The notes under the pieces were generated by a model, which was given only the letters and a program-made list of their open reading frames with translations, did no database searches and was not told where the DNA came from. Made by a program: the position numbers and the translations under genes. Positions 26,501 through 35,349 of a stretch of 64,000 bases of DNA are shown here, piece by piece. Origin of the DNA: Xestospongia muta (lineage: Eukaryota > Porifera > Demospongiae > Haplosclerida > Petrosiidae); assembly GCA_963693285.1 (NCBI GenBank), contig OY848924.1:743501-807500 (forward strand), read 5' to 3'. How positions within the stretch are numbered: position 1 is the stretch's first letter; every line of letters starts with the position of its first letter.

Positions 26501-29500
26501 TCTCACAGCAGTTTAATAGAAAGTTATCAACTCCGTACATCACTCATCAAAGAAGTACTTAAACTTAAAAAAGAATTATGTCCATGTACTTCAAAACAGT
26601 TTATTATTCCACCTGGTGATGTTAAGGATGTCATGGAAAAGGAACAGAGAAATCGTATCGTCTTTTCTGTTAGAGAAGTTGCTAAAGGAGTACTATTGAA
26701 AGGAACTGCTACTTCCACTTACGATGAAAAAGTTGCTGTCCATTTAGTCGTTGGTAAAAAGGAACCATACCTCTGTATTGCCCCTCTTGTGACCAAAGCT
26801 CTCTTTACCGACACCAACAAAGATCTACCACTACCAGATCACTATGTCCGACATATAGAAGACATATGTGGAGAGATCATGTCCCTCTATCCATCATCAG
26901 ATTTTACACACCACTCTGTAAGAGAACATCTCAGCAAATTCAGTATTTTTGCTGGACGTAATCCTTTGGTAAGTTTATATTATCTTAATAGTGTGTCTAT
27001 GAAATTGTTTTATCTTCTCTACATAGAGTATACCTTCTCCACCAATAAAAGATGAAGTAATACAAAGATTATCAAAACATGTTCAGACAAGAACAACAAA
27101 AGGTTCTAATTATGTCATTATTCGATTGTATTGACTTAGTTATTATTACAGATTTTATTAACCCTGTTACCAAACCTGACAAACAGATGTCATCATCTAT
27201 TACATACAATGTTGGAGGTATGTCTACATGTCAAGAAAATGTATTTAGTTCATTTATTATTTAGTTTTCATGTTTTTATATCTACTACATTTATATTTGA
27301 TTACTTTCATTAATTGTTATATATTGTTATATTACAGGTAGTAGTCAGGAGACAATATTAACAAAGGATAGTTTAACTGATGAATTCAGTCATTTCCCTA
27401 AATTATGTATGTTAGACAATCTTATATAACAGTTCTTTATCTTATTGTACTTACAGTGGAAAGACCTACAAGACGTGAACTTTTAATGCAACTAGCTTTT
27501 ATCAATTTTCAATGGCGTAACATTGGTAATGGTCTTGGAGTGAGTTACAATGACCTTCAAGGTTTGGCTGAACGTAATGATTCAAATCAAACAAGGCTTG
27601 ATCGAGTCATTCAAAATTGGTTGGACATGAATGGTCAAGGTGAAGGTGCTCCTGTCACTTGGATGACCATTATAGATGTCATCAAGGGACCACTTGTTCA
27701 GAACATAACTCGAGCAAGGAGGATATATGAGTACCTGAAACAAAGTTCTGTACAACAGGATAGTCAAAGTAAGTGGACAATATGAGTTTTAAATGCTATA
27801 ATTATATTGACTGCTAACATAATAATACGATGGTCACTAAAGAGGTAATTAATTTACTCACATCAGCCATATTGGAGGTCACTTTAGGAGACATTTTGTC
27901 ATGGCTTTGCAACTATGTTTAATTGTTATGGAACATGATAATAAAATGTTGACTATGAGATAATTGGAAAGTTTGCCTGTTAAGAAAATAAACAGTTTCA
28001 ATTTTCAAGCTATGATTTTGTACATATATTTTATTATAGGTAGTAACAGTGAACATGTTGGAGAAGAGTCCTCTAGAACTCATGATAATAATGGTACATA
28101 TATACGCTAGTATATACTATGTTCATTGTTGTAACTACAATTTTATAGGAGGTGTGGTACAAACTGACAAGAACACATGTGATGAACAAACTGATGGTAA
28201 GTTACTTTATCAATATCATTTAACCTGTACATGATTATACAATAACTCCTAATGGTAATTGTTCATGTCCTTCATAATATAGGTGTTAATAAAAGTGTTA
28301 GTGAGTCTATTACTGAGGACAGTCACAGAGTAAATGGTAAGTTTATTATTACTATAATTAGTAAATGTGGTTCATTACATCATTGTACACATACACAAAT
28401 AAATTATGAATGTATCGTATTTTCTTATTTTCTAACTGTTCACATATTATATATACTTTAATATACATGTTATATAACAATTATGTTGAAAAGCAATGTA
28501 ACTATTAACATATAATTGTCACTTTGTTCTACTCAATATTCTATAGAATTTGCTAAGAAATCAAGTGCTCCTGACTCAACTGAAGGCTCTATTTCTAACA
28601 ACTTATCAATAGAACATCAGGTATGATTTATCCTCTTATAAAGTAGATTGTATTAATTATAATCATTAACAAATTTAATTTTTTAAAATATTAAGGGTTA
28701 TTCCTCTTGCCAGTAAGTAGCTATTAACATAATAGCTTCTTTCAGTAGATTAGTGACGAGATACTCAATAGCTTAATGTGAGAAAGGGTATCTAACATAT
28801 TCATAGGTAAGATAGCAGATCTCAGTGATTGCTCAACATGATGTCAAAAGTAGTTTTCACATTAAGCAAGTGGGTGTCTTGTCCTGTGACTGAGTCTACT
28901 GAGCAGTTATATCACTATATGTAGCCACACCCATGAAGCATTCTTTGTGGTTGTGGGTTCTTAGAAGCATTCCTAAGTTTGACATAGATAGATTGATAGT
29001 TTCACTATGTGACAATAATTACTACTAACAATTACATTGTAATTCCTCACCTCCAGTCTTATCAATATTATAAACAATAGTTACATCATCAATCTTGTGT
29101 ATTATAATACTACAATACTTTACACCTCATACATTATCACTTATATCCTGTATCCAATAGCAACATTCTACTAATGAACTATCAAGTGAACACAAAGCAG
29201 ATACTCTCCCTAGTGATACTACACAACAAGGTAATATAAGACACCTAAATAATAAACACTACATATAATGTATGTGATGATTGTGTTTGTATAGAGTTAT
29301 TTTATAGTCTAGATTGTTATAGTTGACATAAGTAGTTTATATATGTTGATAAATAGACTACTTAGAGTTGTATTAGCTACCTATAACCACACAATAGAGG
29401 AAGGAGCATGCAACTTCCCTCTGACAGCTGGTACATGAAAGTTAATTAATTTGTGACAAAATCAAGTGGAGGTTAATTAGAATGTACACTTTAGGTTTTT

Positions 29501-32311
29501 AGAATATTTTGGGGTGTGGTCTAGAAACAGTAGCTAGATATTACAGGAAGTGATGTATTATAATCATGCCATTTTTAATTCATGTCCTATCAACAATAAC
29601 CACATCTTATGAAATATAGCTAATTTTACTAAATAGGTAGTGAATATGCTTTGTTTTATTATGACATCACAGTGTTACATAAACATGATTTTATCTATAC
29701 TCAGCTCCTGCTAAGCGTAAGAGATCTATTTCCTCTTCAATATCAAAGAAACTCAGACAATCTGATAACACAGATGATGATCAATTAGGTAGATATATTT
29801 TAAGTGTCACACACACACTTGTTAAATTATAATATCTACATTTACAGATAAACTTATACATCATTTTAACTTACTTTTACACTCGTATTTGGAGTTATGA
29901 TATGTTATGTTGTCTGTTTCTATAGAAACCAATCCAGCCTCTTGTAAACGTAAGCACAGTGGTAACTTTAATTCAGGTAATGGCAAACTAAGCAGTTGAT
30001 GTTTTAAGCTAAAATTAATTAGTTACATGTTATGTTATTAACATTATAACATGAGGAATTTATTTTCAATTGATAACACATACAATGCTATATAATTATC
30101 TTAAATATGAACAAATATTTTATCATTTGTCTGTCTACTTTGGAAAGTAAATGAAACTAATGTAGTTTAATTATGTTCATAACAAAGTATTAGTGAATAC
30201 ATGTTGTGTTTGATTTCTATGTATCTAATATTTAACTTATTTTAATATAATTCTTTATTTTACACAACATTAGATGATTTACCTAAAAGTAAGAAGTCTA
30301 TCCAAGAACAACAAGAGAGTAATGTCAGAGGTATATCATTATAAATATATGTATGTGTAGATTTGAGTTAACTGATGATGATACTTAATTACTTAATAAT
30401 CTTAAAGGGAACTACCAATATAAGGATACCTGTATCTTTAGTTACAATTTCAATTTCAATTACAATTTAGCTGTTCGTTGAGTTTAGGAATAGCTTACAA
30501 GTAATACTTTATAATATAATAATAATGTTGCTTTAATAGCTGCTACTGTTATATTAAAACACTTTCATTAATTAGTATATATTGTTATTATAGGACGTAT
30601 AACACAAGCAGACAAAAACACAATTGATGAACAAACTGATGGTAAGTCCATATTACTAAACCTTTGTATTACAGAATGGTTCATGGATAATGTATAGATT
30701 AGAGAAATACTCATTATATTTCTTTTAAAACAAACATATTTACTGCATTTGATACAAACGTAGGGCTCCCATTACATACTATATACTCATGTAATTTAAC
30801 AAGTATAGATTATATACCAATATAAAGGATTTATTGAACTGAGTGCCACAGGAACAAGGTTTGATAAACAAGTGTAGACCATACTAAACTGTATAACTAA
30901 CTTCTACTATAGTAAATTGCTTTAGTATTGAAAATTTGCTTATTGGTCAGTAATCAGTTCCTCTTCTTAGAACAGTAATGTGATTAACTGATCTGACATT
31001 ACACTTGACCACTTCAATGCATATTAGTATATGACACAAACATTTGCTACAACATTTAGCCTATAATATAATTGTCACTTCATTCTACTCAATATTCTAT
31101 AGAACATGCTAAGGAATCAAGCACTGTTGATTCAACTGAAGTCTATATTACTGACAACGTATCAATGGAATATCAGGTATGATTTATACACTTATATAGT
31201 AGATTGTATTAATTGTAGTCATTAATAAATTTGATTTGTTAAAAGTGTTAGGATATACATGTAATTCAAGATACCTGACACTATTATAAAGTCACTATAA
31301 TAAGTAAAATTACTGATGGATAATTTATAGCTATAATAGTAAGTTTTCCAGTTGATCCTTAGCACAGTAAAATTTAAAAACAAATGAAAGCTATAGAGTC
31401 TATACTTTATAATAAGCCAGGGTCATTAGGAACAATTCAATAATAACTCAGTAATTAGTCTTGTCATGCAGTGACTAGCTCTTAATATAAATAGTTTATT
31501 TCAGTTATTAGGAGGTATTCTTGCTAATCAGATCATTTGCTTTCTGTAAACTGTGTAGTCTCATTCCAGACACTCACTAGTTTAATGTCAAAAAGGGTGT
31601 CTGATCTATTCACAAGCAAAATGAAAAATCTCAATTGTTGAAGTAATGTGTTCCTGATAATACAAAAAGTAGTTTCTGGCATCTCGCCATGCAACTGAAT
31701 AGCCACACTCATGAAGCATTCTTTATCAATAGAACATCATAGAACATCAATAGATCATCGTTAGAAGCATTCCTAAGTTTGACATAGATAGATTGATAGT
31801 TTCACTATGTGACAATAATTACTACTAACAATTACATTGTAATTCCTCACCTCCAGTCTTATCAATAATATAAACAATAGTTACATCATCAATCTTGTGT
31901 ATTGTAATACTACAATACTTTACACCTCATATATTATCACTTATATCCTGTATCCAATAGCAACAGTGTACTAATGAACTATCAAGTGAACATAAAGAAA
32001 TATTTCTGGATTACTTTGCTGATATTTGTGATGCTATTGAAGTTAAACCCCTTCCCATTGTTAATCGACTCGTTACTGCTAGATTGATATCATGCAATTT
32101 TAAAGAAGATGTGAAAAGTATGAGTGGTGATGATTATGACAAAGCAGACAAAGTAGTTACTGAGCTACAACGACAGGTTGAAGAAAAAGGAATTGAGTTT
32201 TTAAAAGCTCTTTGTGATTTCCTTCTAAAGCAGTACCAGGAGTTAAAGGACATTGGTACAAGAATGAAAAGTCAACTAGAAAGTGAGACATTTTATCATA
32301 CAACACTATAA
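8564..32311 (+). CDS. ANK-Roc/COR-like GTPase-Death-CARD-like protein
   Basis: A 29-exon model, about 1570 aa, open throughout. A non-coding exon ends at 8012. Exon 2 (8514-8602) carries the start ATG at 8564, chosen because the paralogue keeps it (49208) and a third gene start (45987) also has a 13-codon first coding exon. Ankyrin exons: 9501-9593, 9990-10106, 14968-15066, 15695-15793, 16202-16300, 16441-16542, 17258-17356, 18581-18682, 20813-20911, 21673-21771, 23568-23669. GTPase exon: 24893-26968. Then 27027-27102, 27152-27217, 27338-27406, death exon 27457-27768, eleven tail exons to 31176 (listed under the tail entry), and 31961-32311 (TAA). Ankyrin-Roc-COR-Death is the order in DAPK1 without its kinase. 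The CARD-like end is extra. Probably a cytoplasmic signalling scaffold or receptor; the ligand is unknown. Confidence 0.8.
9501..23669 (+). CDS. Eleven one-exon ankyrin repeats (exons 3-13)
   Basis: Every exon is phase 0 at both ends, and all but two (31 and 39 codons) have 33-34 codons, so each encodes one ankyrin repeat and can be gained or lost without a frameshift. By similarity they fall into classes A to H in the order A-B-C-D-E-F-G-H-G-G-H. Classes D, E, G and H carry typical ankyrin cores (TALH, SPLH, TAAHYAA and IVQLLL-type helices). Classes A, C and F are divergent, for example DDLLLTSA. Exon 4 is 30 bp longer than its paralogue (50632-50718) because of an Asp/Tyr-rich insertion that reads IYDDNYYYST and looks like expansion of a short AT-rich repeat. 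The surface that normally contacts ligand differs between members of a class (see findings). Confidence 0.85.
10188..12652 (-). mobile_element. hAT-superfamily transposon in intron 4
   Basis: A 2465-bp insertion absent from the matching intron of the paralogue, which supplies the empty site near 50790-50805. The plus-strand left end CAAAGGCGTAGGA matches the complement of the right end, CAGTGGCGTAGGA. TACAT flanks both sides (10183-10187 and 12653-12657). Because of the repeated target sequence the duplication could be 5 to 7 bp. Most hAT elements make 8 bp, but subgroups with 5-6 bp exist. The element lies opposite to the host gene and carries one frameshifted transposase. Confidence 0.88.
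10285..12493 (-). pseudogene. hAT transposase, one frameshift
   Basis: Two minus-strand frames, 12493-10844 (549 aa) and 10899-10285 (204 aa), overlap and together make a full hAT transposase. In order: a TTF-type zinc finger region near the N terminus (WSWLHYVEDEDVVLCYTC, later a His/Cys pair in the FNKH...NCHKEA stretch); the DUF4371-type core with MVDETTD and CYDGAASM; a CPTRW motif; and the C-terminal dimerisation segment with ERSFSSLRRVKSYLRATMSQ in the second frame. The family resembles ZMYM/TTF-finger hAT transposases of animals. A single frameshift in the overlap (10844-10899) breaks it; no other stop was seen, so the insertion looks recent. Confidence 0.88.
12837..13465. mobile_element. 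Non-autonomous piggyBac-like element, TTAA target
   Basis: A 629-bp insertion bounded by perfect 14-bp inverted repeats: CCCTTTATATACGA at 12837 and its complement ending at 13465. TTAA flanks both sides (12833-12836, 13466-13469). The paralogous intron has a single uninterrupted TTAA near 50975. A CCC start with a TTAA duplication is diagnostic of the piggyBac superfamily. No transposase is seen inside. Confidence 0.87.
13859..14661. mobile_element. Inverted-repeat DNA element, unclassified
   Basis: The end TATACTCTGTCCGAGTTGAG (13859) is inverted at 14640-14661 with one mismatch. The interior of about 800 bp has no convincing coding region; the 78-codon frame at 13994-14230 does not resemble a known protein. 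The paralogous intron keeps the interior and right end (finishing at 52050), but its left end is lost. The element therefore predates the duplication. Confidence 0.7.
16612..16872. mobile_element. Palindromic MITE, family 1, copy 1
   Basis: Ends are inverted repeats: the left contains TTATTAGCGACGATAAAATT, and the right contains AATTTTATCGGTTGCCAATA and finishes CAGTATACGGTAT. Near-identical copies lie at 53200-53458 and 59120-59386, each in the intron after a class F ankyrin exon, so they were copied with the module. No coding capacity. Confidence 0.75.
18987..19192. mobile_element. MITE, family 2, copy 1
   Basis: About 205 bp with inverted ends: GCTTCTTGGTGTAACTTG on the left, AAGTTACACCAAGAAC-type on the right. 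Inside, ATGATGACATCA and its complement also pair, so the whole unit can fold on itself. Other copies: 23899-24105, 55242-55449 and 61439-61645, each in the intron after a class H ankyrin exon. Confidence 0.75.
19450..19860. repeat. Conserved intronic block (four copies)
   Basis: This block recurs at about 24360-24770, 55700-56100 and 61900-62300. A 69-codon frame starting MLLYE stays open in three copies (19491, 24405, 61946), while the fourth carries a deletion. High identity follows from recent module duplication, so the open frame is weak evidence for coding. No start context, domain or splice logic supports a protein. Confidence 0.55.
20450..20640. repeat. Dispersed repeat shared with 43798-43985
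   Basis: A stretch of about 190 bp here and at 43798-43985 is similar but clearly more diverged than the module copies. Both keep a minus-strand frame with a common core (DIIHLHTALDI against DLIYLHTALDI). It may be an old repeat or a relic of a coding exon; no family recognised. Confidence 0.45.
20939..21535 (+). mobile_element. Pogo-like TA element, copy 1
   Basis: 597 bp with perfect inverted ends CTGTAGTTCCCTGA and TCAGGGAACTACAG. TA flanks both sides (20937-20938, 21536-21537). The empty site is visible in the related intron near 17370. The interior holds a plus-strand relic of a helix-turn-helix region: HNVSVIAKKY, then after a frameshift IDRKHIREWDKQFDKL. This is the motif order of pogo-type and related DNA-binding domains. 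The minus-strand frame at 21058-21297 is antisense to it and probably not coding. Confidence 0.8.
21799..22390 (+). mobile_element. Pogo-like TA element, copy 2
   Basis: 592 bp, ends CCATAGTTCCCTGA and TCAGGGAACTACGG, flanked by TA (21797-21798, 22391-22392). It follows exon 12 just as copy 1 follows exon 11. An exon-plus-element unit of about 860 bp (20813-21672 against 21673 onward) was therefore tandemly duplicated after the insertion. Confidence 0.8.
23899..24105. mobile_element. MITE, family 2, copy 2
   Basis: Same inverted ends as 18987-19192. It lies in the intron between the last ankyrin exon and the GTPase exon. Confidence 0.72.
24893..26968 (+). CDS. Exon 14: last ankyrin unit, Roc-like GTPase, COR-like region
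   Basis: One 692-codon exon, protein residues ~384-1075. It begins with a partial ankyrin repeat (NNLLHFACESG). GTPase motifs follow: P-loop GKTEAGKS (~467-474), switch II DFAGH after a hydrophobic strand VVIY (~525-529), and a G4-like SHID (~593-596, where Ras-like proteins have N/TKxD) after VLVLG. The Asp of SHID is kept, so guanine specificity is plausible. About 440 residues follow, with the length and position expected of a COR dimerisation region plus an unassigned beta-rich part (LVVGKKEPYLCIAPLV). P-loop, DFAG and a following COR-like stretch fit the Roco family, as in DAPK1. I could not confirm the COR boundary by eye. Confidence 0.8.
27457..27768 (+). CDS. Exon 18: death domain
   Basis: Residues ~1146-1249. 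The core spans about 90 residues: LLMQLAFINFQWRNIGNGLG, then LDRVIQNWLD and WMTIIDVI, ending in RRIYEYLKQ. The W-x2-IG-x2-LG pattern followed by an NWLD helix is characteristic of death domains, which form homotypic signalling assemblies. It resembles the death domain encoded at about 679-945. Exon phase is 1 at both ends, as in the following tail exons. Confidence 0.82.
28040..31176 (+). CDS. Exons 19-28: charged, low-complexity tail with NLS-like motif
   Basis: Short exons: 28040-28093, 28149-28196, 28283-28336, 28547-28620, 29161-29230, 29705-29788, 29926-29976, 30274-30330, 30594-30641, 31103-31176. All frames and junctions agree. The peptide is rich in Ser, Asn, Asp and Lys and is probably disordered. 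Exon 24 encodes PAKRKRS, a candidate nuclear localisation signal, and exon 25 has CKRKH. Exons 20, 22 and 23 are duplicated as exons 27, 28 and the start of 29 (DEQTDG twice; CTNELSSEHK against STNELSSEHK), with their introns also similar. Alternative splicing of these small symmetrical exons is plausible. Confidence 0.7.
31961..32311 (+). CDS. Exon 29: C-terminal CARD-like helical domain
   Basis: Residues ~1455-1570. After a short stretch duplicated from exon 23, an all-helical segment of about 85 residues follows: IFLDYFADICDAIEVKPLPI, LVTARLISCNF, YDKADKVVTELQRQVEEKG, FLKALCDFLLKQY. The spacing (LxxRLxxxxLI, then a D/E-rich turn, then KADKVVxxLxxxVxxKG, then FLxAL) is the classic CARD pattern. 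The reading frame closes at 32309-32311 inside a perfect 20-bp hairpin. A donor-like GTGAGA at 32282 would allow another end. CARD assignment is by pattern only. Confidence 0.62.
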   Translation, partial: QQCTNELSSEHKEIFLDYFADICDAIEVKPLPIVNRLVTARLISCNFKEDVKSMSGDDYDKADKVVTELQRQVEEKGIEFLKALCDFLLKQYQELKDIGTRMKSQLESETFYHTTL

Positions 32312-32340
32312 TTATATTAGATAATTATAGTGTTGTATGA
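32296..32340. repeat. Perfect 20-bp inverted repeat over the stop codon
   Basis: TCATACAACACTATAATTAT at 32296-32315 is exactly complementary to 32321-32340, with a 5-base loop ATTAG. The TAA stop of the ANK-GTPase gene sits in the left arm. It may be an RNA hairpin at the start of the 3'UTR or a tiny palindromic repeat. Confidence 0.8.
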
Positions 32341-32777
32341 TTAATTATAGACAAGATTAACTGAGTCTTTAATGATGTTATAATTGAGTAATCTACTGTA
32401 TATGACAAATGTCTTTACTTTCTATGTACTGCAGGCTTAACTCCACCTACTTAGTCTCCAGTCCCCTACATTTATTACTTTGATATATTTGCCCCTGCAT
32501 ATATTTCTTTAATATAGCTGGTTAATGAATATACTTAAAACTTAGAGAGTCTAGACACTTAGTTTGTTATGTTATGGTTGCTACTGTTTTTGTTAATCCT
32601 TTTATTGTTAAAATACATGACAAATTTTATTATATCAATAACATAAAATGTGAAGTAATCCACAATTACATAACTACAATATGTCATTAAAACAATATAC
32701 ATCATTCAGTAATTGTCTAATAATTTTTCTATAACACATTTACTAACAGCAGTGAGTAGTTATCTAATGTAGTGTCT
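32341..32777. other. Region between convergent genes, no gene seen
   Basis: AT-rich sequence between the end of the ANK-GTPase gene (+) and the end of a minus-strand unit. It should hold both 3'UTRs. I see no exon with coding features. Confidence 0.5.
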
Positions 32778-33064
32778 TTATTGATGAGTAGATTGATCAA
32801 CAAGATGTTTAAAAACTAGTTGGTCAAGTTTATCTTGTACATCCTACAATAGTGACATATAACTAGAATATATAAAATAGTACTAACTTGACTAGCTAAG
32901 TATTGTTTTGTTTGTAGTATTAGTTCCACTATTTTCCAGTCATCAATCTCTCCAGGAGACACACCCTCTATTAGTTGAGGATTGAAATGAAAGAAAGGAA
33001 TAGGATCACGATATTTCTGACATGAGATAGCGAATTTGTCAGCAGTTGTCTCTGACTCACTAAT
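32778..33064 (-). CDS. Unrecognised C-terminal coding fragment, two exons
   Basis: Minus-strand exons 33064-32888 (59 codons, starting ISESETTADKFAIS) and 32843-32778 (DVQDKLDQLVFKHL to a TAA stop) join in frame across a GT/AG intron. An internal stretch YRDPIPFFHFNPQLIEGV precedes a DDWKIVELILQTKQYL helix. I do not recognise the family. It could be the last exons of the kinase relic on the same strand, since the kinase C-lobe is missing, or part of a separate gene. An acceptor lies directly before 33064. Confidence 0.45.
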
Positions 33065-33326
33065 CTATAGTAAATAAGAGATCATGTAATATATAAACTA
33101 ACAATGTTATATTATCAAACATCCTACATGGACATAATGGAACACAGTTTACATAGACAATAATTTATAACTAAGGAAGAAGGAACTATTGCCCAGCTCA
33201 TGACCATATTTGGAAGTTTGTGTACATGTGAATACAATTAACTATGTCATGAATACAATTAAACATTCCAGTCATCCACAAAGTGTTACCTACTACATAT
33301 AGTCTTTCAAAGGATAGAGGAACATA

Positions 33327-33717
33327 CCACAAAGGTACTAATTTTCGAGGGTTATTTGTTCGTATTTTTTAAATGTTGCTTTATTATTTAAATTTCGTGT
33401 TTAGTGGGTGTAAGGTATTAATTAATGGGTGTGGTATCAGACGCATGTTGTGAACACAAGCGTGATTTTTGCGAAACATAGCTAGCTATTCCTATGAATC
33501 CATGGTGAGAGGGACCATATATACAAGAAAATCTGGAAGCCAGTTGATGGAGAAGTACTTCAGTGTAAAAATAAAAGAAGTAACCAAGATGATCCCTTTG
33601 CAGTAGCCGTTATCACGTGATTATGCGTGGGTGGAATAAAAGTTAAATTTCATCTTAAAACAACAACCCACGAATACAGCAAAATTAAATCTCCCACAAA
33701 AATTTGTACCCTTATGG
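33327..33717. mobile_element. TA-flanked MITE
   Basis: 391 bp with imperfect inverted ends of ~25 bp (CCACAAAGGTACTAATTTT against the complement of AAAATTTGTACCCTTATGG), flanked by TA (33325-33326, 33718-33719). This suggests a Tc1/mariner-type non-autonomous element. No coding potential seen. Confidence 0.7.
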
Positions 33718-34471
33718 TAGTACATCATCATGAAATACTTTGAGGCTATGGACTTCTTATATCAATAGTACACATAACTGTATTTTAGAGTTCTCTTGAA
33801 GTTCAGGAAATATATTATATGTCAGTAACTAAGGTGAGGTGTCTGTGGTAATCCACCTAGTAACATCAGTACATTAAGTTAACATTGGTCAATGTGTGTG
33901 TGTGTAAGTGATTACTACACATCTTCAAATATCTATCTATCCATCAAGTTGTCAATTTATACTTTGTTACTTATTGAAATATCTCTTCAAGTTGTGCTAT
34001 TTCTCCACTTCTTTTTGAAGCAAAAAGTGGTCTATATAAAGAAATAAAATGATATATCAGTTAATACTTTTAGTATGCTAGATCCTTCTCTCTAAAAGTC
34101 TGATAAACTATATCATACTTGTTATTAAGTGGTTATTAAAGAATGGATGATTTAGTTATAATGACACAACTCACCCAAAGAAATAACAGTAAAGAGCAGG
34201 TTATATACAGTGTAGATAACAGTACATGTACATGGAGTCTCAAAGCCAGATGTTATACAAGGGGAGGTAACATCTGGACAAACTCACATTTCAATGTTGA
34301 GCAACTATGAATGTTATTATAGTTGAAGATCACATGACTTCCTGTTACACATGTACCTAGTGGTACTTTATTTAAAGGAGGTCGAGTATAAACAGTAAAC
34401 GTGTATTACGTTGCAATATTCTGAACGCTTCCGCTGGGACGGGTATTTAAGGGGTGTACCCAGGGCACAAG

Positions 34472-35230
34472 ATGGCGGGTATATTCAAAATGAAAATGGC
34501 CTCAATACTGTCAGTAGACTTATCGTATTTATCAGCACGACTACGCCTTTTCTTAATAGCTCAGTTCTCCTACGCACTATTTAACACCATGTGTTCATTA
34601 TAAACAGACAAAAAAGCATGGCAGCACGTGGTGTTTACCAAACAAAAGTAAAGTTTAGTAACTTAGTTTTTTAACAAAAAAATACACAAAAAATGATGGT
34701 TAGGTTGATATAGAGTATCACCAGGACCCTCCAACAGCATTTTTACAAGAGTTTGAGGAGCTCCTGAAAAAGTACCCTGAAATAAAAGTTGAAAAAATAT
34801 TGAAGAACAGGACCGAACCTGTCAAAAAGAAAAGAAAAGGTAATGATAAACAGATGGTACTAGTCATAAAATTGTTGGCAACATAGTTTTAAGTGAATAT
34901 GAAGATGGCGATGGCCCTACCCTCCAAGATGAAGCTGTGTGTCCACACTGTTTTCTCCATCCTTGTGTCATTTCCCACCCTCCTAGCTGGCTGAGAGGGT
35001 CCTCTGAAGCCAGCTTGAGAAATCAGTGTAAACGCTTCAAGCTTTACAAAAAGTTTTGGACCTTACTTGGTCAGTTGGGAGTCTGGAATGACTCCAGATA
35101 TTTGACCTACAAAGCAACGAAAACATCAATGATGGATCCCAGAGATGTCATGCCAGACTGTGTAGTAAACGTGAGTACATGTATTTTGACGTACCTTTTA
35201 AGTATTAATTCATGCATACAGGAAATATGA
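34472..35230 (+). pseudogene. Second gene of the TTAA transposon
   Basis: Plus-strand coding pieces: a start region at 34472 (MAGIFKMKMAS); an exon at ~34703-34839 ending in basic KKKRK before a donor; and an exon at ~34891-35170 with CPHCFLHPC and PPSWLRG. Cys-rich CPHC...C motifs of this type occur in accessory proteins of some invertebrate transposons and in the P2X7 C-terminal region. The next exon meets TGA at about 35228, with a PNPEGVDYADF motif after it in the same frame, so the gene seems broken there. Function unknown. Confidence 0.5.
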
Positions 35231-35349
35231 AGAAGATTTCCAAATCCAGAGGGTGTTGATTATGCTGACTTCAAATCATCTTATATTAGCTAAATATGAT
35301 CTACATAATGAAACTTAGTAACTACAAAAGAACTATAATAACTTCCATT

